DNA of 64,000 bases from Chloroflexota bacterium (GCA_004297765.1 SCTZ01000031.1:55405-119404); one strand, 5' to 3'; shown: positions 1 through 8,488, counted from the stretch's first letter. The notes: a model not told the origin generated them from the sequence alone. Made by a program: numbers and translations.

Positions 1-44
1 CGCACCATGTTGACGATCATCGTCTGGTTTTCGGTTAGCTTCAT
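1..44 (-). CDS. N-terminus of a probable acyl-CoA dehydrogenase, cut by the window edge
   Basis: An ATG at 44 reads leftwards off the window and gives MKLTENQTMIVNMVR. The LTENQxMIxxMVR pattern is what the first helix of acyl-CoA dehydrogenases usually looks like (the intact one at 5096-6235 begins with FDLTEEQKMLQRLVADM). An AGGA lies 4 nt before the ATG and a GGAGG further back. It is on the same strand as the Liv/acyl-CoA operon to its right and would be the next gene of that strand after a hairpin at 100-134. Only 14 full codons are visible, so the family call is tentative. Confidence 0.45.
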   Translation of the reverse strand, partial: MKLTENQTMIVNMV

Positions 45-99
45 AGTGTCCTGGTTGCCCTCCGTATTGTCTGCTGTCGCCGCCCGGCGATGCGCTTGC

Positions 100-134
100 C
101 ACGTCGTGGCGGACGGAACGTCCGCCACGACGTG
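100..134. terminator. Perfect 16-bp stem-loop between the binding-protein gene and the edge gene
   Basis: Positions 100-115 and 119-134 are perfect reverse complements around a GAA loop. No T-run follows on either side. It sits between the stop at 262 and the start at 44 on the minus strand, so it could be a processing or transcript-end hairpin, or a small palindromic repeat. Confidence 0.5.
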
Positions 135-261
135 ATCTCAACAAATGCAGCGCGACCATCGAACGAGTCGGCGCGAGTCTCCCCTGGCGGGAGAATGGGG
201 CAGTTGCGGGCGAACGCCACAGGGCGCTCGCGACCGCCCTTTCCCGATCAGGACAGCGATA

Positions 262-1530
262 TTACCATTTGGTGCCGACAACCCATTTGCCGTTCTTGAC
301 TTCCACAAGGCCAGCTGTGTGAATGCCGACGTGGTCCTTCTCGGTGAAGGTCAGCGGAGCCATGACGCCGTTCTGATACCCTTTCATGCTCTCGAGAGCC
401 TTGATGAGGCCGTCCCGAGTGACGTTCTTGCCCATGCCTTTGACCGCATCGACGAAGGTCTTGGCCACGGCGTAGTTGAACAGGCTATAGTAGTTGGGCT
501 CCGAGTCCGGGAAATACTTCTTCATATCGTTTCTGTACTGCACCACGGCTGGCTCGTCCGCGTCGGTGGGAAAAGTGATGGCCAGGGCCTGGACACCCTC
601 CGCGTTCTGCCCGGCCAGCTTGATCAGGTTGGCGTCGTTCACCATGGTCAGCCCGACCATCTTGGGCTGCCAGTTGAGCATGCCGATTTCCTTGAGGAGC
701 AGCGCGATCGCGGGTGGGTTGCCGCCTAGCACGAGTACGTCGGCATTGGCCTGCTTCAGCTTCAAGGCCTGCGAGCTCACGTCGGTTGCGTTGACCGGGA
801 CCGGCTCAACTGCCCGCACCTCGAGCCCCAGCTCTTTCGCCTTTTCCTTTACACCGTCGGCGCCTTCTTTGCCCGCGCCCTCGTCCAGGTGGAATATGCT
901 GACGGATTTCGCGCCGAGCTTCTTCGCGGCGATCTCGGCGATGATCTTGCCTTGGTCAAGGTACGGCGGGATGAACGAGAAGAGGTACCTGTTCTCCGGC
1001 TTGAAGAAGTCGACAGAGGAGCCCTGGGGACCGACCAGCGGCACTTTGTTGTCGATAATGTACTGGCGCAGGGCCAGCGTCGGCTGGGTGCCCTGGGGCG
1101 CGACGATGGCAAAGACCTTATCACTCTCCACGAGCTTCTTGGTGACGGCTACGGTCTTGGCGGAGTCGAACTGACCGTCCTCGACCAACCACTCTATCTT
1201 GCGACCGTTGACGCCACCTTCGTCGTTGACACGATTGAAGTAGGCGCGGGACCCTTCGATCATCATCTTCCCGATGGTCGCCGTGGCGCCGGTGGACGCG
1301 ATGTAGGAGCCGATCAGAATCTTGTCGTCGGTGACGCCCACCTCTGTGACGGCCGGGGATGCTGGTGCCTGACTCGCGCTCGGCGAAGCGGCTTTGGATG
1401 ACTGCGCCGGGCTAGCGCTCGCTTGTGGTGCAGAGGACGACTGTCCGGCTCCACCACATGCCACCTGCAGAAGCAGCCCTAAGGCCACGATCAGCGTCAG
1501 TGGCAGCCAGTGTAGACTCCTGTGTGTCAT
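262..1530 (-). CDS. Liv-type ABC transporter substrate-binding lipoprotein
   Basis: The 422-residue product is a type-I periplasmic binding protein of the branched-chain amino acid/amide family. It has a signal peptide ending in a lipobox (LQVAC, Cys25), a Ser/Ala/Pro-rich linker to about residue 60, then ILIGSYIASTGATATIG and a two-lobed receptor domain. The open frame runs far upstream of the chosen start, but the ATG at 1530 has a GGGAGG 8-9 nt before it, begins the signal peptide, and overlaps the LivM stop as ATGA. It should be tethered outside the membrane and feed the adjacent LivH/LivM pair. The ligand cannot be read; the neighbouring acyl-CoA ligase suggests a carboxylic acid rather than necessarily an amino acid. 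Confidence 0.9.
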   Translation of the reverse strand: MTHRSLHWLPLTLIVALGLLLQVACGGAGQSSSAPQASASPAQSSKAASPSASQAPASPAVTEVGVTDDKILIGSYIASTGATATIGKMMIEGSRAYFNRVNDEGGVNGRKIEWLVEDGQFDSAKTVAVTKKLVESDKVFAIVAPQGTQPTLALRQYIIDNKVPLVGPQGSSVDFFKPENRYLFSFIPPYLDQGKIIAEIAAKKLGAKSVSIFHLDEGAGKEGADGVKEKAKELGLEVRAVEPVPVNATDVSSQALKLKQANADVLVLGGNPPAIALLLKEIGMLNWQPKMVGLTMVNDANLIKLAGQNAEGVQALAITFPTDADEPAVVQYRNDMKKYFPDSEPNYYSLFNYAVAKTFVDAVKGMGKNVTRDGLIKALESMKGYQNGVMAPLTFTEKDHVGIHTAGLVEVKNGKWVVGTKW

Positions 1531-2546
1531 TGCTTCTGGACCTCCCTTTCCTTCTTTGTATTCGCACCTGGCTGTGGAGCTTGCCCTGCCTCCCAAGCCA
1601 GCGAGCGCGCATCGATGCTGCGTTCTCCCGCCCCCGTGAGCAGGTCGATCAATCTGGACAGTCCACCGCCCAGACCGCCGGGAAAGACCATAATCGTGAT
1701 CACCATGGACATGCCGTAGATGAGCGTGCCCACCCCCTGGAAGCCCCGGACGAGCAGCGGAACGAGCGTCACGAAGAGAGCGCCTAAGGTCGAACCCGGT
1801 ACGCTTCCTAGTCCGCCCACGATTACCATAGTCAGGAAGGAGATAGCTAGCCACAAGCCGTACGTGTCGGGTCCGATAAAGCCAGTGTAGAGGCCGTACA
1901 GCGCTCCGGCGATGCCGGCGTACGCGGAGCTAATGGCGAATCCCAGCACCTTGTAGCTCACGATATCGATCCCCACTGCCGCGGCGACCGTCTCCTTGTG
2001 CTTGATGGTCTCGAAGGCTCTCCCTATGCGGGACCTGAGCAGGTTATGTGTCAGAAGCATGGCCAATACCAGCACGACCACCAGGAAGAAGTACCAGTTG
2101 GTGTCTCCCTTCATGATCGTGCTACGGAACATCATTCCGTCGACGCCACCGGTCACGGACTTGAAGACGACGATCAGTTTCTGCGCTAGTATGCCGAAAG
2201 CCATGGTCACCAATGCCAGATATAGCGAGTTCAATCGGATGGCCGGCAGACCGACGATGAGTCCGACACAGACGGACGCGACAGTGGCCGCCACGATAGC
2301 CAGCCATGGAGATAGGGAGACCGTGTTGATCAAGTAGCCGGCGACGTAAGAGCCGACCGCAAACAGGCCGCCATGGGCGATCGAGATGATGCGCAGATTT
2401 CCCACCAACAAGTTCAAGCCTAACCCGACCAGAGCATAGATCAGGGCCACATTGAACATGTAGACGATGTACTTGGGTGCAACCAGGGGTATCACCAACG
2501 CCAGAGCGGCGATGGCAGCGAAGATCGCCAGCCTAGACCTTCTCAA
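1527..2546 (-). CDS. livM: Liv-type ABC transporter permease LivM
   Basis: The 339-residue, strongly hydrophobic protein has multiple membrane segments and the LivM features GLGLNLLVGNLRIISIAHGG near residue 45 and the coupling-loop region AFETIKHKETVAAAVGID near residue 175. It is translationally coupled: it overlaps livH by 14 nt and the binding-protein start by 4 nt (ATGA). About 30 residues at the C-terminus after SRLIDLLTG are polar and not typical of the core family. No ATPase gene is present in this operon inside the window. Confidence 0.92.
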   Translation of the reverse strand: MRRSRLAIFAAIAALALVIPLVAPKYIVYMFNVALIYALVGLGLNLLVGNLRIISIAHGGLFAVGSYVAGYLINTVSLSPWLAIVAATVASVCVGLIVGLPAIRLNSLYLALVTMAFGILAQKLIVVFKSVTGGVDGMMFRSTIMKGDTNWYFFLVVVLVLAMLLTHNLLRSRIGRAFETIKHKETVAAAVGIDIVSYKVLGFAISSAYAGIAGALYGLYTGFIGPDTYGLWLAISFLTMVIVGGLGSVPGSTLGALFVTLVPLLVRGFQGVGTLIYGMSMVITIMVFPGGLGGGLSRLIDLLTGAGERSIDARSLAWEAGQAPQPGANTKKEREVQKQ

Positions 2547-3396
2547 TTGCTTTCCCTCCCAGCAGCCCGGTCGGTTTAATGAGCAAGACGACGACGATCA
2601 CCAAGAACGGCACAACATCTTTGAAATCCGTAAGATAGGCCCCGGTGAGGTTCTCGACGACCCCCAACAGCAATCCTCCCAGAACGGCTCCCGGAAGGCT
2701 GCCAAATCCACCGAGCAGCGCGACGGCGAAGGCCTTCATCAGCACGTTTTCCATGGTGGCAAGGTTCAGAAAGACGACCGAAGCGATCATCATCCCGGCC
2801 AGCGTTCCCAGGATTGCACTGGCTGCCCACGTGACCCGGAAGACCTTGGTCAAGTCGATACCGAGCAACTCGGCTGCTTTGCTATCAGTCGCCACAGCCC
2901 GCATGGCCGTGCCAAACGTGGTGTACTTCATGAAGGCGAATAGGACGGCCATGCTCACCACGCTCACGACGATGAGCCAGAAGTGGTTGCGCGAGATCAG
3001 GAGCCCGCCCAGGTCCATGGGCGTCTCGCCGAAGACCACCGGGAACTTCAGGGTATCGGCTCCCCAGATGATCAGGACCAGACTATTGAAAGCTGTGTTG
3101 AGCCCGATCGTCACGGCCAGGATGTAGAGTTCCTCCTTCCCGTGCACGGGACGGATGAAGATGCGCTCCACGAGGATGCCCACTACCACCGAGAAGAACA
3201 GGGCGATGACGATCGCCAGCGGCGCGGGCACGTGCAGGGTCTTGATAAGCGTGAAGGTCACGAAGGTCGAGACCAGTGCCATCTCGCCGTGTGCGAAGTT
3301 CAGTACCCCGGTGGAGCGATAGGTGAGCATCAGTCCCAGTGCGACCAGAGCGTACAGGCTGCCTGCCGATATACCGCCTGCAAGTAATTGAATCAT
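2533..3396 (-). CDS. livH: Liv-type ABC transporter permease LivH
   Basis: The 287-residue integral membrane protein starts MIQLLAGGISAGSLYALVALGLMLTYRSTGVLNFAHGEM, the characteristic LivH N-terminus, and contains the AMRAVATDSKAAELLGID coupling segment. Its ATG overlaps the stop of the acyl-CoA ligase by 4 nt and its 3' end overlaps livM by 14 nt, so ligase, LivH, LivM and binding protein form one translationally coupled unit. It should form the membrane channel with LivM; the energising LivG/LivF are not adjacent and may lie left of the window or be shared with the set at 25574-28008. Confidence 0.92.
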   Translation of the reverse strand: MIQLLAGGISAGSLYALVALGLMLTYRSTGVLNFAHGEMALVSTFVTFTLIKTLHVPAPLAIVIALFFSVVVGILVERIFIRPVHGKEELYILAVTIGLNTAFNSLVLIIWGADTLKFPVVFGETPMDLGGLLISRNHFWLIVVSVVSMAVLFAFMKYTTFGTAMRAVATDSKAAELLGIDLTKVFRVTWAASAILGTLAGMMIASVVFLNLATMENVLMKAFAVALLGGFGSLPGAVLGGLLLGVVENLTGAYLTDFKDVVPFLVIVVVLLIKPTGLLGGKAIEKV

Positions 3397-4958
3397 ACGC
3401 CTGCCCTCTTCTCTCCGCTGGTGTCCGGGAGCGATCCCTCGGCCAGCATCTTGCGTAGCTCAGCCTTGGCGATTTTGCCCTGGGGCGTGCGCGGCATTGC
3501 CGCCAGAACGAAAGCACGCTTCACGGCCTTGTAGCCCACGACGCGCTCCTTCACCCAGGTCAGGAAGTGGCTTTCGTCCAGTTGCGCCTCGTTACTCAGC
3601 GTGACGAACGCGACCGGGACCTCTCCTTGCCGCTCGTCAGGCATGCCGACCACGGCGCAGTCTTCGATCCCTGGATACTGATCGATAACTTGCTCGATCT
3701 CGGCCGGAAAGACACTGAAGCCGCTGACCTTGATCATGTCTTTCTTACGGGCCACCAGGTACAGGAACCCCTCCTCGTCCAGGTAGCCGAGGTCGCCGGT
3801 GCGCAGGAAGCCGGAGCCGAAGGTCTGCTGGGTCTCTTCCGGCATCCGCCAGTACCCGTTGACCAGTTGGTACCGGTCGTCCTTAGCTCGCACGCAGACT
3901 TCTCCGATCTGGTTTGATCCGAGCGGCTGATCCCGCTCGTCCAGGATTTCTATCAGCATATGGTCCAGTGGCTTGCCGGGCGATTTAGGGTTGCGCCCCG
4001 AGAGGTTAATAGTCGCGGCGCACGGGACTTCGGTCCCGCCATAGGCCTGCACCATGCGGAGCCCGTACCTGCACTCCAAGTTGTGCTTGATCGAGTCGGG
4101 CATCGGTGAGCCACCATACACGCAATAGCGCAGTCCACGCAGGTTTCGTCCCTCGCCGATGCTCTGCAGGGCGTGATACAACGTCGGGACGCCAAAGGTC
4201 ATCGAGATGCCATACTGCTCCACCCAGTCCAGGAACAGCTCGACGTTCAAGCGCGTCTGGACGCAGGCCGTCCCGCCGAGATACAGCGGCCACAGCAGTC
4301 CCATCAGGAGCGTAGAGGTCAGGAAGAGGGGCTGAGCGCAAAGGATATTGTCGTCCGGCCCGATGCCGTACGTGCGGGCCAACGCCTCGGCCTCAGTCAT
4401 CATCTGATAATGAGAGATGAGCGTGCCTTTAGGTTTGCCGGTCGTCCCGGAGGTATAGCCGATCAGGAAGTTGTCCGACACATCCCAGGATTCTTGTATT
4501 GGCTGCAGTGCTGGTTCCTTCTGATTGTCCAGGAGAGCGGTTACTTCATCTGATAGGATAATGCGGCCTTCCGGAGAGAAACCGATGGCGCCGGCCTGGT
4601 GCAGGGTCTTGAGCTCGCTCTCGACGCGTCGGTCGCAGGCGACCAGGGTCGGCTCCGAGTTGTTGACGAAGTACTGGATCTCCTCGGTCTTGAAGTTGGC
4701 ATTGAGCGGAACGACGATGCCGCGCACAAGGCTAGCACCCAGGAGAGACACGGCGAGCTCCTGGCCGTTGGGGAGAAAGAGACAGATCCGATCTCCTGGC
4801 CGCAATCCTTGCGCCTTGACCATGACCGCGAAGCGGGTGATCAGATCAACGAGCTCGCGATAGCTTCGCGCCCCCTTTTCAGTCACCAGCGCGGTGTGTT
4901 CGCCCCTGCTCTGCGCGTTATCGATGACGGCTTTCGCCAGATTAGCGTGGCGTAGCAT
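3393..4958 (-). CDS. AMP-forming acyl-CoA ligase (ANL superfamily)
   Basis: About 521 residues. The motifs are canonical: P-loop YTSGTTGKPKG, A5-type AYGGTE, TGDLGYLDEEG, hinge ARKKDMIKVSG, and the catalytic-lysine motif RTPQGKIAKAELR. It should activate a carboxylate with ATP and CoA via an acyl-adenylate in the cytoplasm. The frame also opens at a TTG (4973), but that has no ribosome-binding site; the ATG at 4958 has a GGGG-rich stretch upstream and gives the usual N-terminus. It is placed between acyl-CoA dehydrogenase and LivH, so the imported acid is probably its substrate. Substrate class is not readable. Confidence 0.88.
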   Translation of the reverse strand: MLRHANLAKAVIDNAQSRGEHTALVTEKGARSYRELVDLITRFAVMVKAQGLRPGDRICLFLPNGQELAVSLLGASLVRGIVVPLNANFKTEEIQYFVNNSEPTLVACDRRVESELKTLHQAGAIGFSPEGRIILSDEVTALLDNQKEPALQPIQESWDVSDNFLIGYTSGTTGKPKGTLISHYQMMTEAEALARTYGIGPDDNILCAQPLFLTSTLLMGLLWPLYLGGTACVQTRLNVELFLDWVEQYGISMTFGVPTLYHALQSIGEGRNLRGLRYCVYGGSPMPDSIKHNLECRYGLRMVQAYGGTEVPCAATINLSGRNPKSPGKPLDHMLIEILDERDQPLGSNQIGEVCVRAKDDRYQLVNGYWRMPEETQQTFGSGFLRTGDLGYLDEEGFLYLVARKKDMIKVSGFSVFPAEIEQVIDQYPGIEDCAVVGMPDERQGEVPVAFVTLSNEAQLDESHFLTWVKERVVGYKAVKRAFVLAAMPRTPQGKIAKAELRKMLAEGSLPDTSGEKRAGV

Positions 4959-5095
4959 GTGCTCAGCCCCCAAGGTGAGAGATGTGACGATTGCGTGGGC
5001 GCGAGGTCGCTTGAGACATCATTGCCCGAGCTGGAGAGGTCCGCGTCTGTGCGGCGGCGTCACGGCCACCCAGATTGGGACGGGGAACGACTGTC

Positions 5096-6235
5096 TCAAA
5101 GCATGCGAGCGATGATGTTACGCTGGATCTGATTGCTGCCTCCGGCGATCTGCAGGATCTTGCAGTCGCGGAAGTAGCGCTGCATGTCGAACTCCATGGT
5201 GTAGCCATAGCCGCCTAGCACCTGGATGCCGTTGGTGGTGCACCACATTGCCGTGTCGGTCGCCGTGGTCTTGGCCATAGCGGCTTCTTTCAGGCAAGGG
5301 ATCCTCTGATCGATGTGCCAGGCGGCGTAGTGGGTCATGAGCCGGCTGGCGTGGATGCGCATGGCCATGTCGGCCAGGATGTGCTGGATGGATTGGAACT
5401 CCTTGATGTATTGGTCGAACTGCACGCGCTCCTTGGCGTAGGCCACCGCGTCGTCCAGAGCTGCCTGGGCGATGCCGGTGGCGACGGCGGCCGTGCCGAC
5501 CCGCCCCATCTCGAAATGGTGCTTAAGGATGTTCCATCCGTTGTCGACCTCGCCCAGCACGCACGAGCGGGGCACGTACACGTCGGTGAAGGAGACCTCG
5601 CAGGTGGCCACCGCCTTCTGTCCGAGCTTCTTGATGGGACGGATCTCGATGCCGGGCGACTTGGCGTCGATCAGCATCATGGTGATGCCCTGGTGCTTCT
5701 TCTCCCCCTTGGTGGTTCTGACGGCAGCGAACATCCAGTCCGCCTGGTGGGCCTGGGTGGAGAAGATCTTGGCGCCGTTGACGATGAAGTGGTCGCCGTC
5801 CGCCACGGCCCGCGTGGTGAGTGAGGCTAGGTCGGAGCCGGCGTTGGGCTCCGTGAGAGCCAGACAGAAGGTAATCTCGCCGTGGATCAAGCGCGGCAAA
5901 TAGTAGTCAAGTTGTTCGGGCGTGCCGAAGCGCAGGATGAAGCGACCGACGTTAGAGATGGAGAGGATATAGATCTCGGCGGCAGCCGTCCAGCGCTTGG
6001 CCAGAGCCTCCAGGATGATGGCCACGTCGAGCATGCTGCCGTTGGTCCCGCCGTACTGCTCGGGGAAGGGGAGCCCCAGGAGCCCGACCCGGGCCATCTC
6101 CTGATAGAGCTCACGGGGGTAGACCTCCTGCTCGTCCATCTCCCGCACCTTGTCGCGCGGGCAGGTGCGCTCCATCATGTCGGCGACGAGCCGCTGGAGC
6201 ATCTTCTGCTCTTCGGTCAGGTCAAAGCCAATCAC
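5096..6235 (-). CDS. Acyl-CoA dehydrogenase family flavoprotein
   Basis: The 379-residue protein has the full acyl-CoA dehydrogenase fold: FDLTEEQKMLQRLVADMME at the N-terminus, FCLALTEPNAGSDLASL and the NGAKIFSTQAHQADWMFAAV flavin-binding stretch, and a C-terminus with QVLGGYGYTMEFDMQRYFRD. The start is a GTG at 6235 preceded by GGGAGG at 8 nt. At the usual MCAD-type catalytic-glutamate position (IYEGT) it reads IAGGS, and the alternative LCAD/IVD-type position appears to read FEMGR, so the usual base is not evident. It is the first gene of the minus-strand operon and would pass electrons to ETF. Confidence 0.9.
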   Translation of the reverse strand: MIGFDLTEEQKMLQRLVADMMERTCPRDKVREMDEQEVYPRELYQEMARVGLLGLPFPEQYGGTNGSMLDVAIILEALAKRWTAAAEIYILSISNVGRFILRFGTPEQLDYYLPRLIHGEITFCLALTEPNAGSDLASLTTRAVADGDHFIVNGAKIFSTQAHQADWMFAAVRTTKGEKKHQGITMMLIDAKSPGIEIRPIKKLGQKAVATCEVSFTDVYVPRSCVLGEVDNGWNILKHHFEMGRVGTAAVATGIAQAALDDAVAYAKERVQFDQYIKEFQSIQHILADMAMRIHASRLMTHYAAWHIDQRIPCLKEAAMAKTTATDTAMWCTTNGIQVLGGYGYTMEFDMQRYFRDCKILQIAGGSNQIQRNIIARML

Positions 6236-6405
6236 GCCACAGTCCTCCCATGCTGGCTGGATCTCGTCTATGCAGAGACTTCCCGGTCCATCAGGACCGG
6301 CGGAGCCATCAGTTGTCTAGTCCTTACGAATGCCGTGGAGCCCAGGTGGTCCCACCTGGATGAGCAGTAGGGTGAGTGGAACGTACTGCCGAGGATATAC
6401 TACTG

Positions 6406-6425
6406 CGTACGTTCGAATCGGTACG
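6406..6425. promoter_or_regulatory. Candidate operator at the start of the acyl-CoA dehydrogenase operon
   Basis: CGTACGTTCGAATCGGTACG has outer arms CGTAC/GTACG and an internal TTCGAA palindrome. It lies directly downstream (minus-strand sense) of the -10 box at 6427-6432, where a repressor would block transcription. The adjacent divergent TetR gene is the obvious candidate regulator. Confidence 0.4.
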
Positions 6426-6426
6426 G

Positions 6427-6455
6427 ATTATACGGCGAAGGGATGTATCCGTCAA
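6427..6455 (-). promoter_or_regulatory. Sigma-70-type promoter for the minus-strand acyl-CoA/Liv operon
   Basis: On the minus strand, TTGACG (6455-6450), a 17-nt spacer and a perfect TATAAT (6432-6427) point towards the acyl-CoA dehydrogenase gene. The leader would be about 180 nt. Confidence 0.65.
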
Positions 6456-6647
6456 TAGGTTGCCACGATTTGTCTCGAACTGAGCCAGACCTCGCCGGAG
6501 CTTGGGTGTCCACGGGATACCCGGATTGGCATCTGGCTTGTGGCAAAAACGGCGTGCAGAAGCCTGATATTGGACTGCATTGCCGTTTCGTCCGGAATCC
6601 CATCGCTGACCCAAGATGCGCGAATCTTCATGTCGACGAGGATCAAC

Positions 6648-6697
6648 TTGACTTGTATCCGCGCCTGCTATATCATAGGCGTATGCCAGCGTCATAC
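6648..6697 (+). promoter_or_regulatory. Promoter of the TetR gene with an overlapping inverted repeat
   Basis: TTGACT (6648-6653), 17 nt, TATCAT (6671-6676). An inverted repeat GTATG-N7-CATAC (6681-6697) follows 4 nt later and ends 27 nt before the TetR start, consistent with autoregulation. Its sequence differs from the repeat at 6406-6425. Confidence 0.5.
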
Positions 6698-6724
6698 TGG
6701 TGAGTACGTATCGTTGGATCACAG

Positions 6725-7414
6725 ATGAGAAAAAAGGCACTTAGCGAGAATGCTTCAGAGCCCAGCACCGGACCGGAGCTGCAGAAGAAACGCATCGTCA
6801 CCATTGCCGCGCGATTATTTGCACGCAACGGATACGCCGGCACGAGCGTCGACGACATCGCCGCCGAGATGGGCGCTACCAAGGGCACTGTCTATCACTA
6901 CTTTCGTTCCAAGCAAACCCTGCTGTATCAGGCGTACGTGATGAGCCAGGTGCCACTGATCGCCAACCTGCGGGAGATCGTCGCCGCGGACGATCCACCG
7001 GACCAGAAGTTCCGCAAGCTCATTCGAACGCAGATCGCCATTCTACAGGCTGATCCCTCTGTCACAAGCCTGCTAGTGGCGAGTCAGCAACTAAACGGCG
7101 AGTTTGCTCTTCCTCCGGCCCATCGCAGAGTGATCCGACGCAACCGCAAGGAATATCGGCAATTGATCGAGAGCATCCTCAACGATGGTATCGAAAAGGG
7201 GGTCTTCCGCCCCGTCGATGTCCCGGTGGTTACAAAGATCATCATCGCAGGCTACGGCTGGTTGGTGAATTGGTTCAAGCCGCGTGGCCGGTTGGGAATC
7301 GATGAAGTATGCGATGTGATCACCGACTTCTTCATGTCCAGTCTATTGGCCCGCCCCACCGCGACCGGACTCGATGATAGGCAGTTGGTGGGCACAGCAT
7401 CAGACGCGCTATGA
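6725..7414 (+). CDS. TetR/AcrR-family transcriptional regulator
   Basis: The 229-residue protein has a TetR-type helix-turn-helix near residues 24-70 (TIAARLFARNGYAG, then DDIAAEMGATKGTVYHYF) and a C-terminal ligand-binding/dimerisation domain. It is transcribed divergently from the acyl-CoA dehydrogenase operon, the usual arrangement for a repressor relieved by an acyl-CoA or related ligand. The ribosome-binding site before the ATG is weak (GGA at 6 nt). It is also the only TetR in the window and therefore the first candidate for the shared TNACGT operator family at 7655, 24014, 34646 and 58722, although no site of that type lies in its own promoter. Confidence 0.9.
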   Translation: MRKKALSENASEPSTGPELQKKRIVTIAARLFARNGYAGTSVDDIAAEMGATKGTVYHYFRSKQTLLYQAYVMSQVPLIANLREIVAADDPPDQKFRKLIRTQIAILQADPSVTSLLVASQQLNGEFALPPAHRRVIRRNRKEYRQLIESILNDGIEKGVFRPVDVPVVTKIIIAGYGWLVNWFKPRGRLGIDEVCDVITDFFMSSLLARPTATGLDDRQLVGTASDAL

Positions 7415-7975
7415 GCGCCGCTGCCGTCCGATCGCCTGGCTTGCTGTTCCGCACGTTCGGTGATCATTACCAAACTGCCTTCAATAGGTTAATTCCCCTG
7501 GCCGTCTCCCGCTGTGCTTCTGCCTCGTTGCCTGCTTCTGAGCCCCCCGAGCCGCACTGACTGCCCAGTCGTAATCAATCCGGTACGAGACTGGTGTCGT
7601 AGACACGGTTCCTACGGTGTTGACGCCTGCTCTTAGCAATGCTATAGTCTCAGTTGACGTTTAACGTCAGAGGGCACCCATCTGTCCCATATGATTGAGT
7701 TTGGATGCCACTCCGAGTGCCAGCGCACGTTTAAGCAAACGCTTTGTGACCAAAGGGGCATGGCCACGCTACTGCACCAAGTGCAGCGCGGGAAGGCCAG
7801 GTGCGGGCTGGAGTTCATCCGCCATGACCATGGCATGTGGGCGTCAGTCTGGTTGTACGATTGCAGACTGATCGACGATCGGACCGGTGTGGCCGATACG
7901 TGGTGTCTATGCCGGGCTCTCGTTTTGATCAAGCACTCATGCGATTTGGTAAATCGAACGGGCGAGGATGCTGTG
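7415..7975. other. Gap between TetR and zinc-ribbon genes: promoter, operator and long leader
   Basis: Nothing recognisable lies in 7415-7619. A promoter/operator pair is at 7620-7669. The stretch 7670-7975 is open in the frame of the zinc-ribbon gene from an ATG at 7691, but that ATG lacks a ribosome-binding site and the sequence resembles no protein I know, so I treat it as a roughly 300-nt leader. Confidence 0.5.
7620..7669 (+). promoter_or_regulatory. Promoter plus palindromic operator, site A of the TNACGT family
   Basis: TTGACG (7620-7625), 17 nt, TATAGT (7643-7648), then the 15-nt palindrome TGACGTTTAACGTCA (7655-7669), perfect about its centre base. The same promoter-operator layout occurs at 23976-24028 and 34609-34662. 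It reads towards the zinc-ribbon gene. Confidence 0.7.
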
Positions 7976-8488
7976 ATGGTTAGGGAGCTATCGGCGGAGT
8001 CTTGTCAGTCGTGTGGCGCGCTTATCACCTCCGTGCGAGACTGCAAGTCCCGGCGCGCTGGCTTCTGCAGTAAGTGCTACCGGCGTCTCTACGATAAGGC
8101 CTATCGCGATCAACACAGGGGGCAATACAAGGCCTACCAGGAGCGGTACTATCAAGTCAACCGCGAGAAGCTGCGCGAGAAGAACACCGTGCGGAAACGC
8201 GCGTGGCGAGACGCCAACCGCCTGCGCTATCGGGAATACCAGCGTAACTACAAGCGACGAATTCGAAACCAAGAGGAATACCAGTGGGAGTCGCTCCCGG
8301 TGACGTGTGGCGACTGCGGCGAGGACATCTCGACCCGCCTGGGGACCCGCTCGCGCCGTCAGGGGCTCTGTCCCCGCTGCTATCGGCGCCAGTCCCAGAA
8401 GCAGTACTACCGCAGAACAAAGCAGAGACAGCCAAGCTCCAATGGCGTTAGACTGCTCGATGGTCTGAAGGACCTGGCGGTAAGCTGA
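7976..8488 (+). CDS. Small basic protein with two zinc-ribbon repeats, function unknown
   Basis: I do not recognise a named family. The 170-residue product contains two matching C-x2-C-x17-C-x2-C units at residues 10-34 and 111-135, each ending in CYRR, joined by a very basic Arg/Lys/Tyr/Gln-rich linker that looks helical. This suggests a nucleic-acid-binding protein. The ATG at 7976 has GAGGA 7 nt upstream and starts just before the first ribbon; an upstream in-frame ATG at 7691 has no such signal. The gene lies downstream of operator site A, so it probably belongs to the same regulon as the transport and beta-oxidation operons. Confidence 0.6.
   Translation: MVRELSAESCQSCGALITSVRDCKSRRAGFCSKCYRRLYDKAYRDQHRGQYKAYQERYYQVNREKLREKNTVRKRAWRDANRLRYREYQRNYKRRIRNQEEYQWESLPVTCGDCGEDISTRLGTRSRRQGLCPRCYRRQSQKQYYRRTKQRQPSSNGVRLLDGLKDLAVS

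Noticed and set aside
7691..7975. N-terminal extension of the zinc-ribbon protein from the ATG at 7691
   Set aside because: There is no ribosome-binding site within range and the sequence lacks protein-like features, whereas the ATG at 7976 has GAGGA at good spacing.
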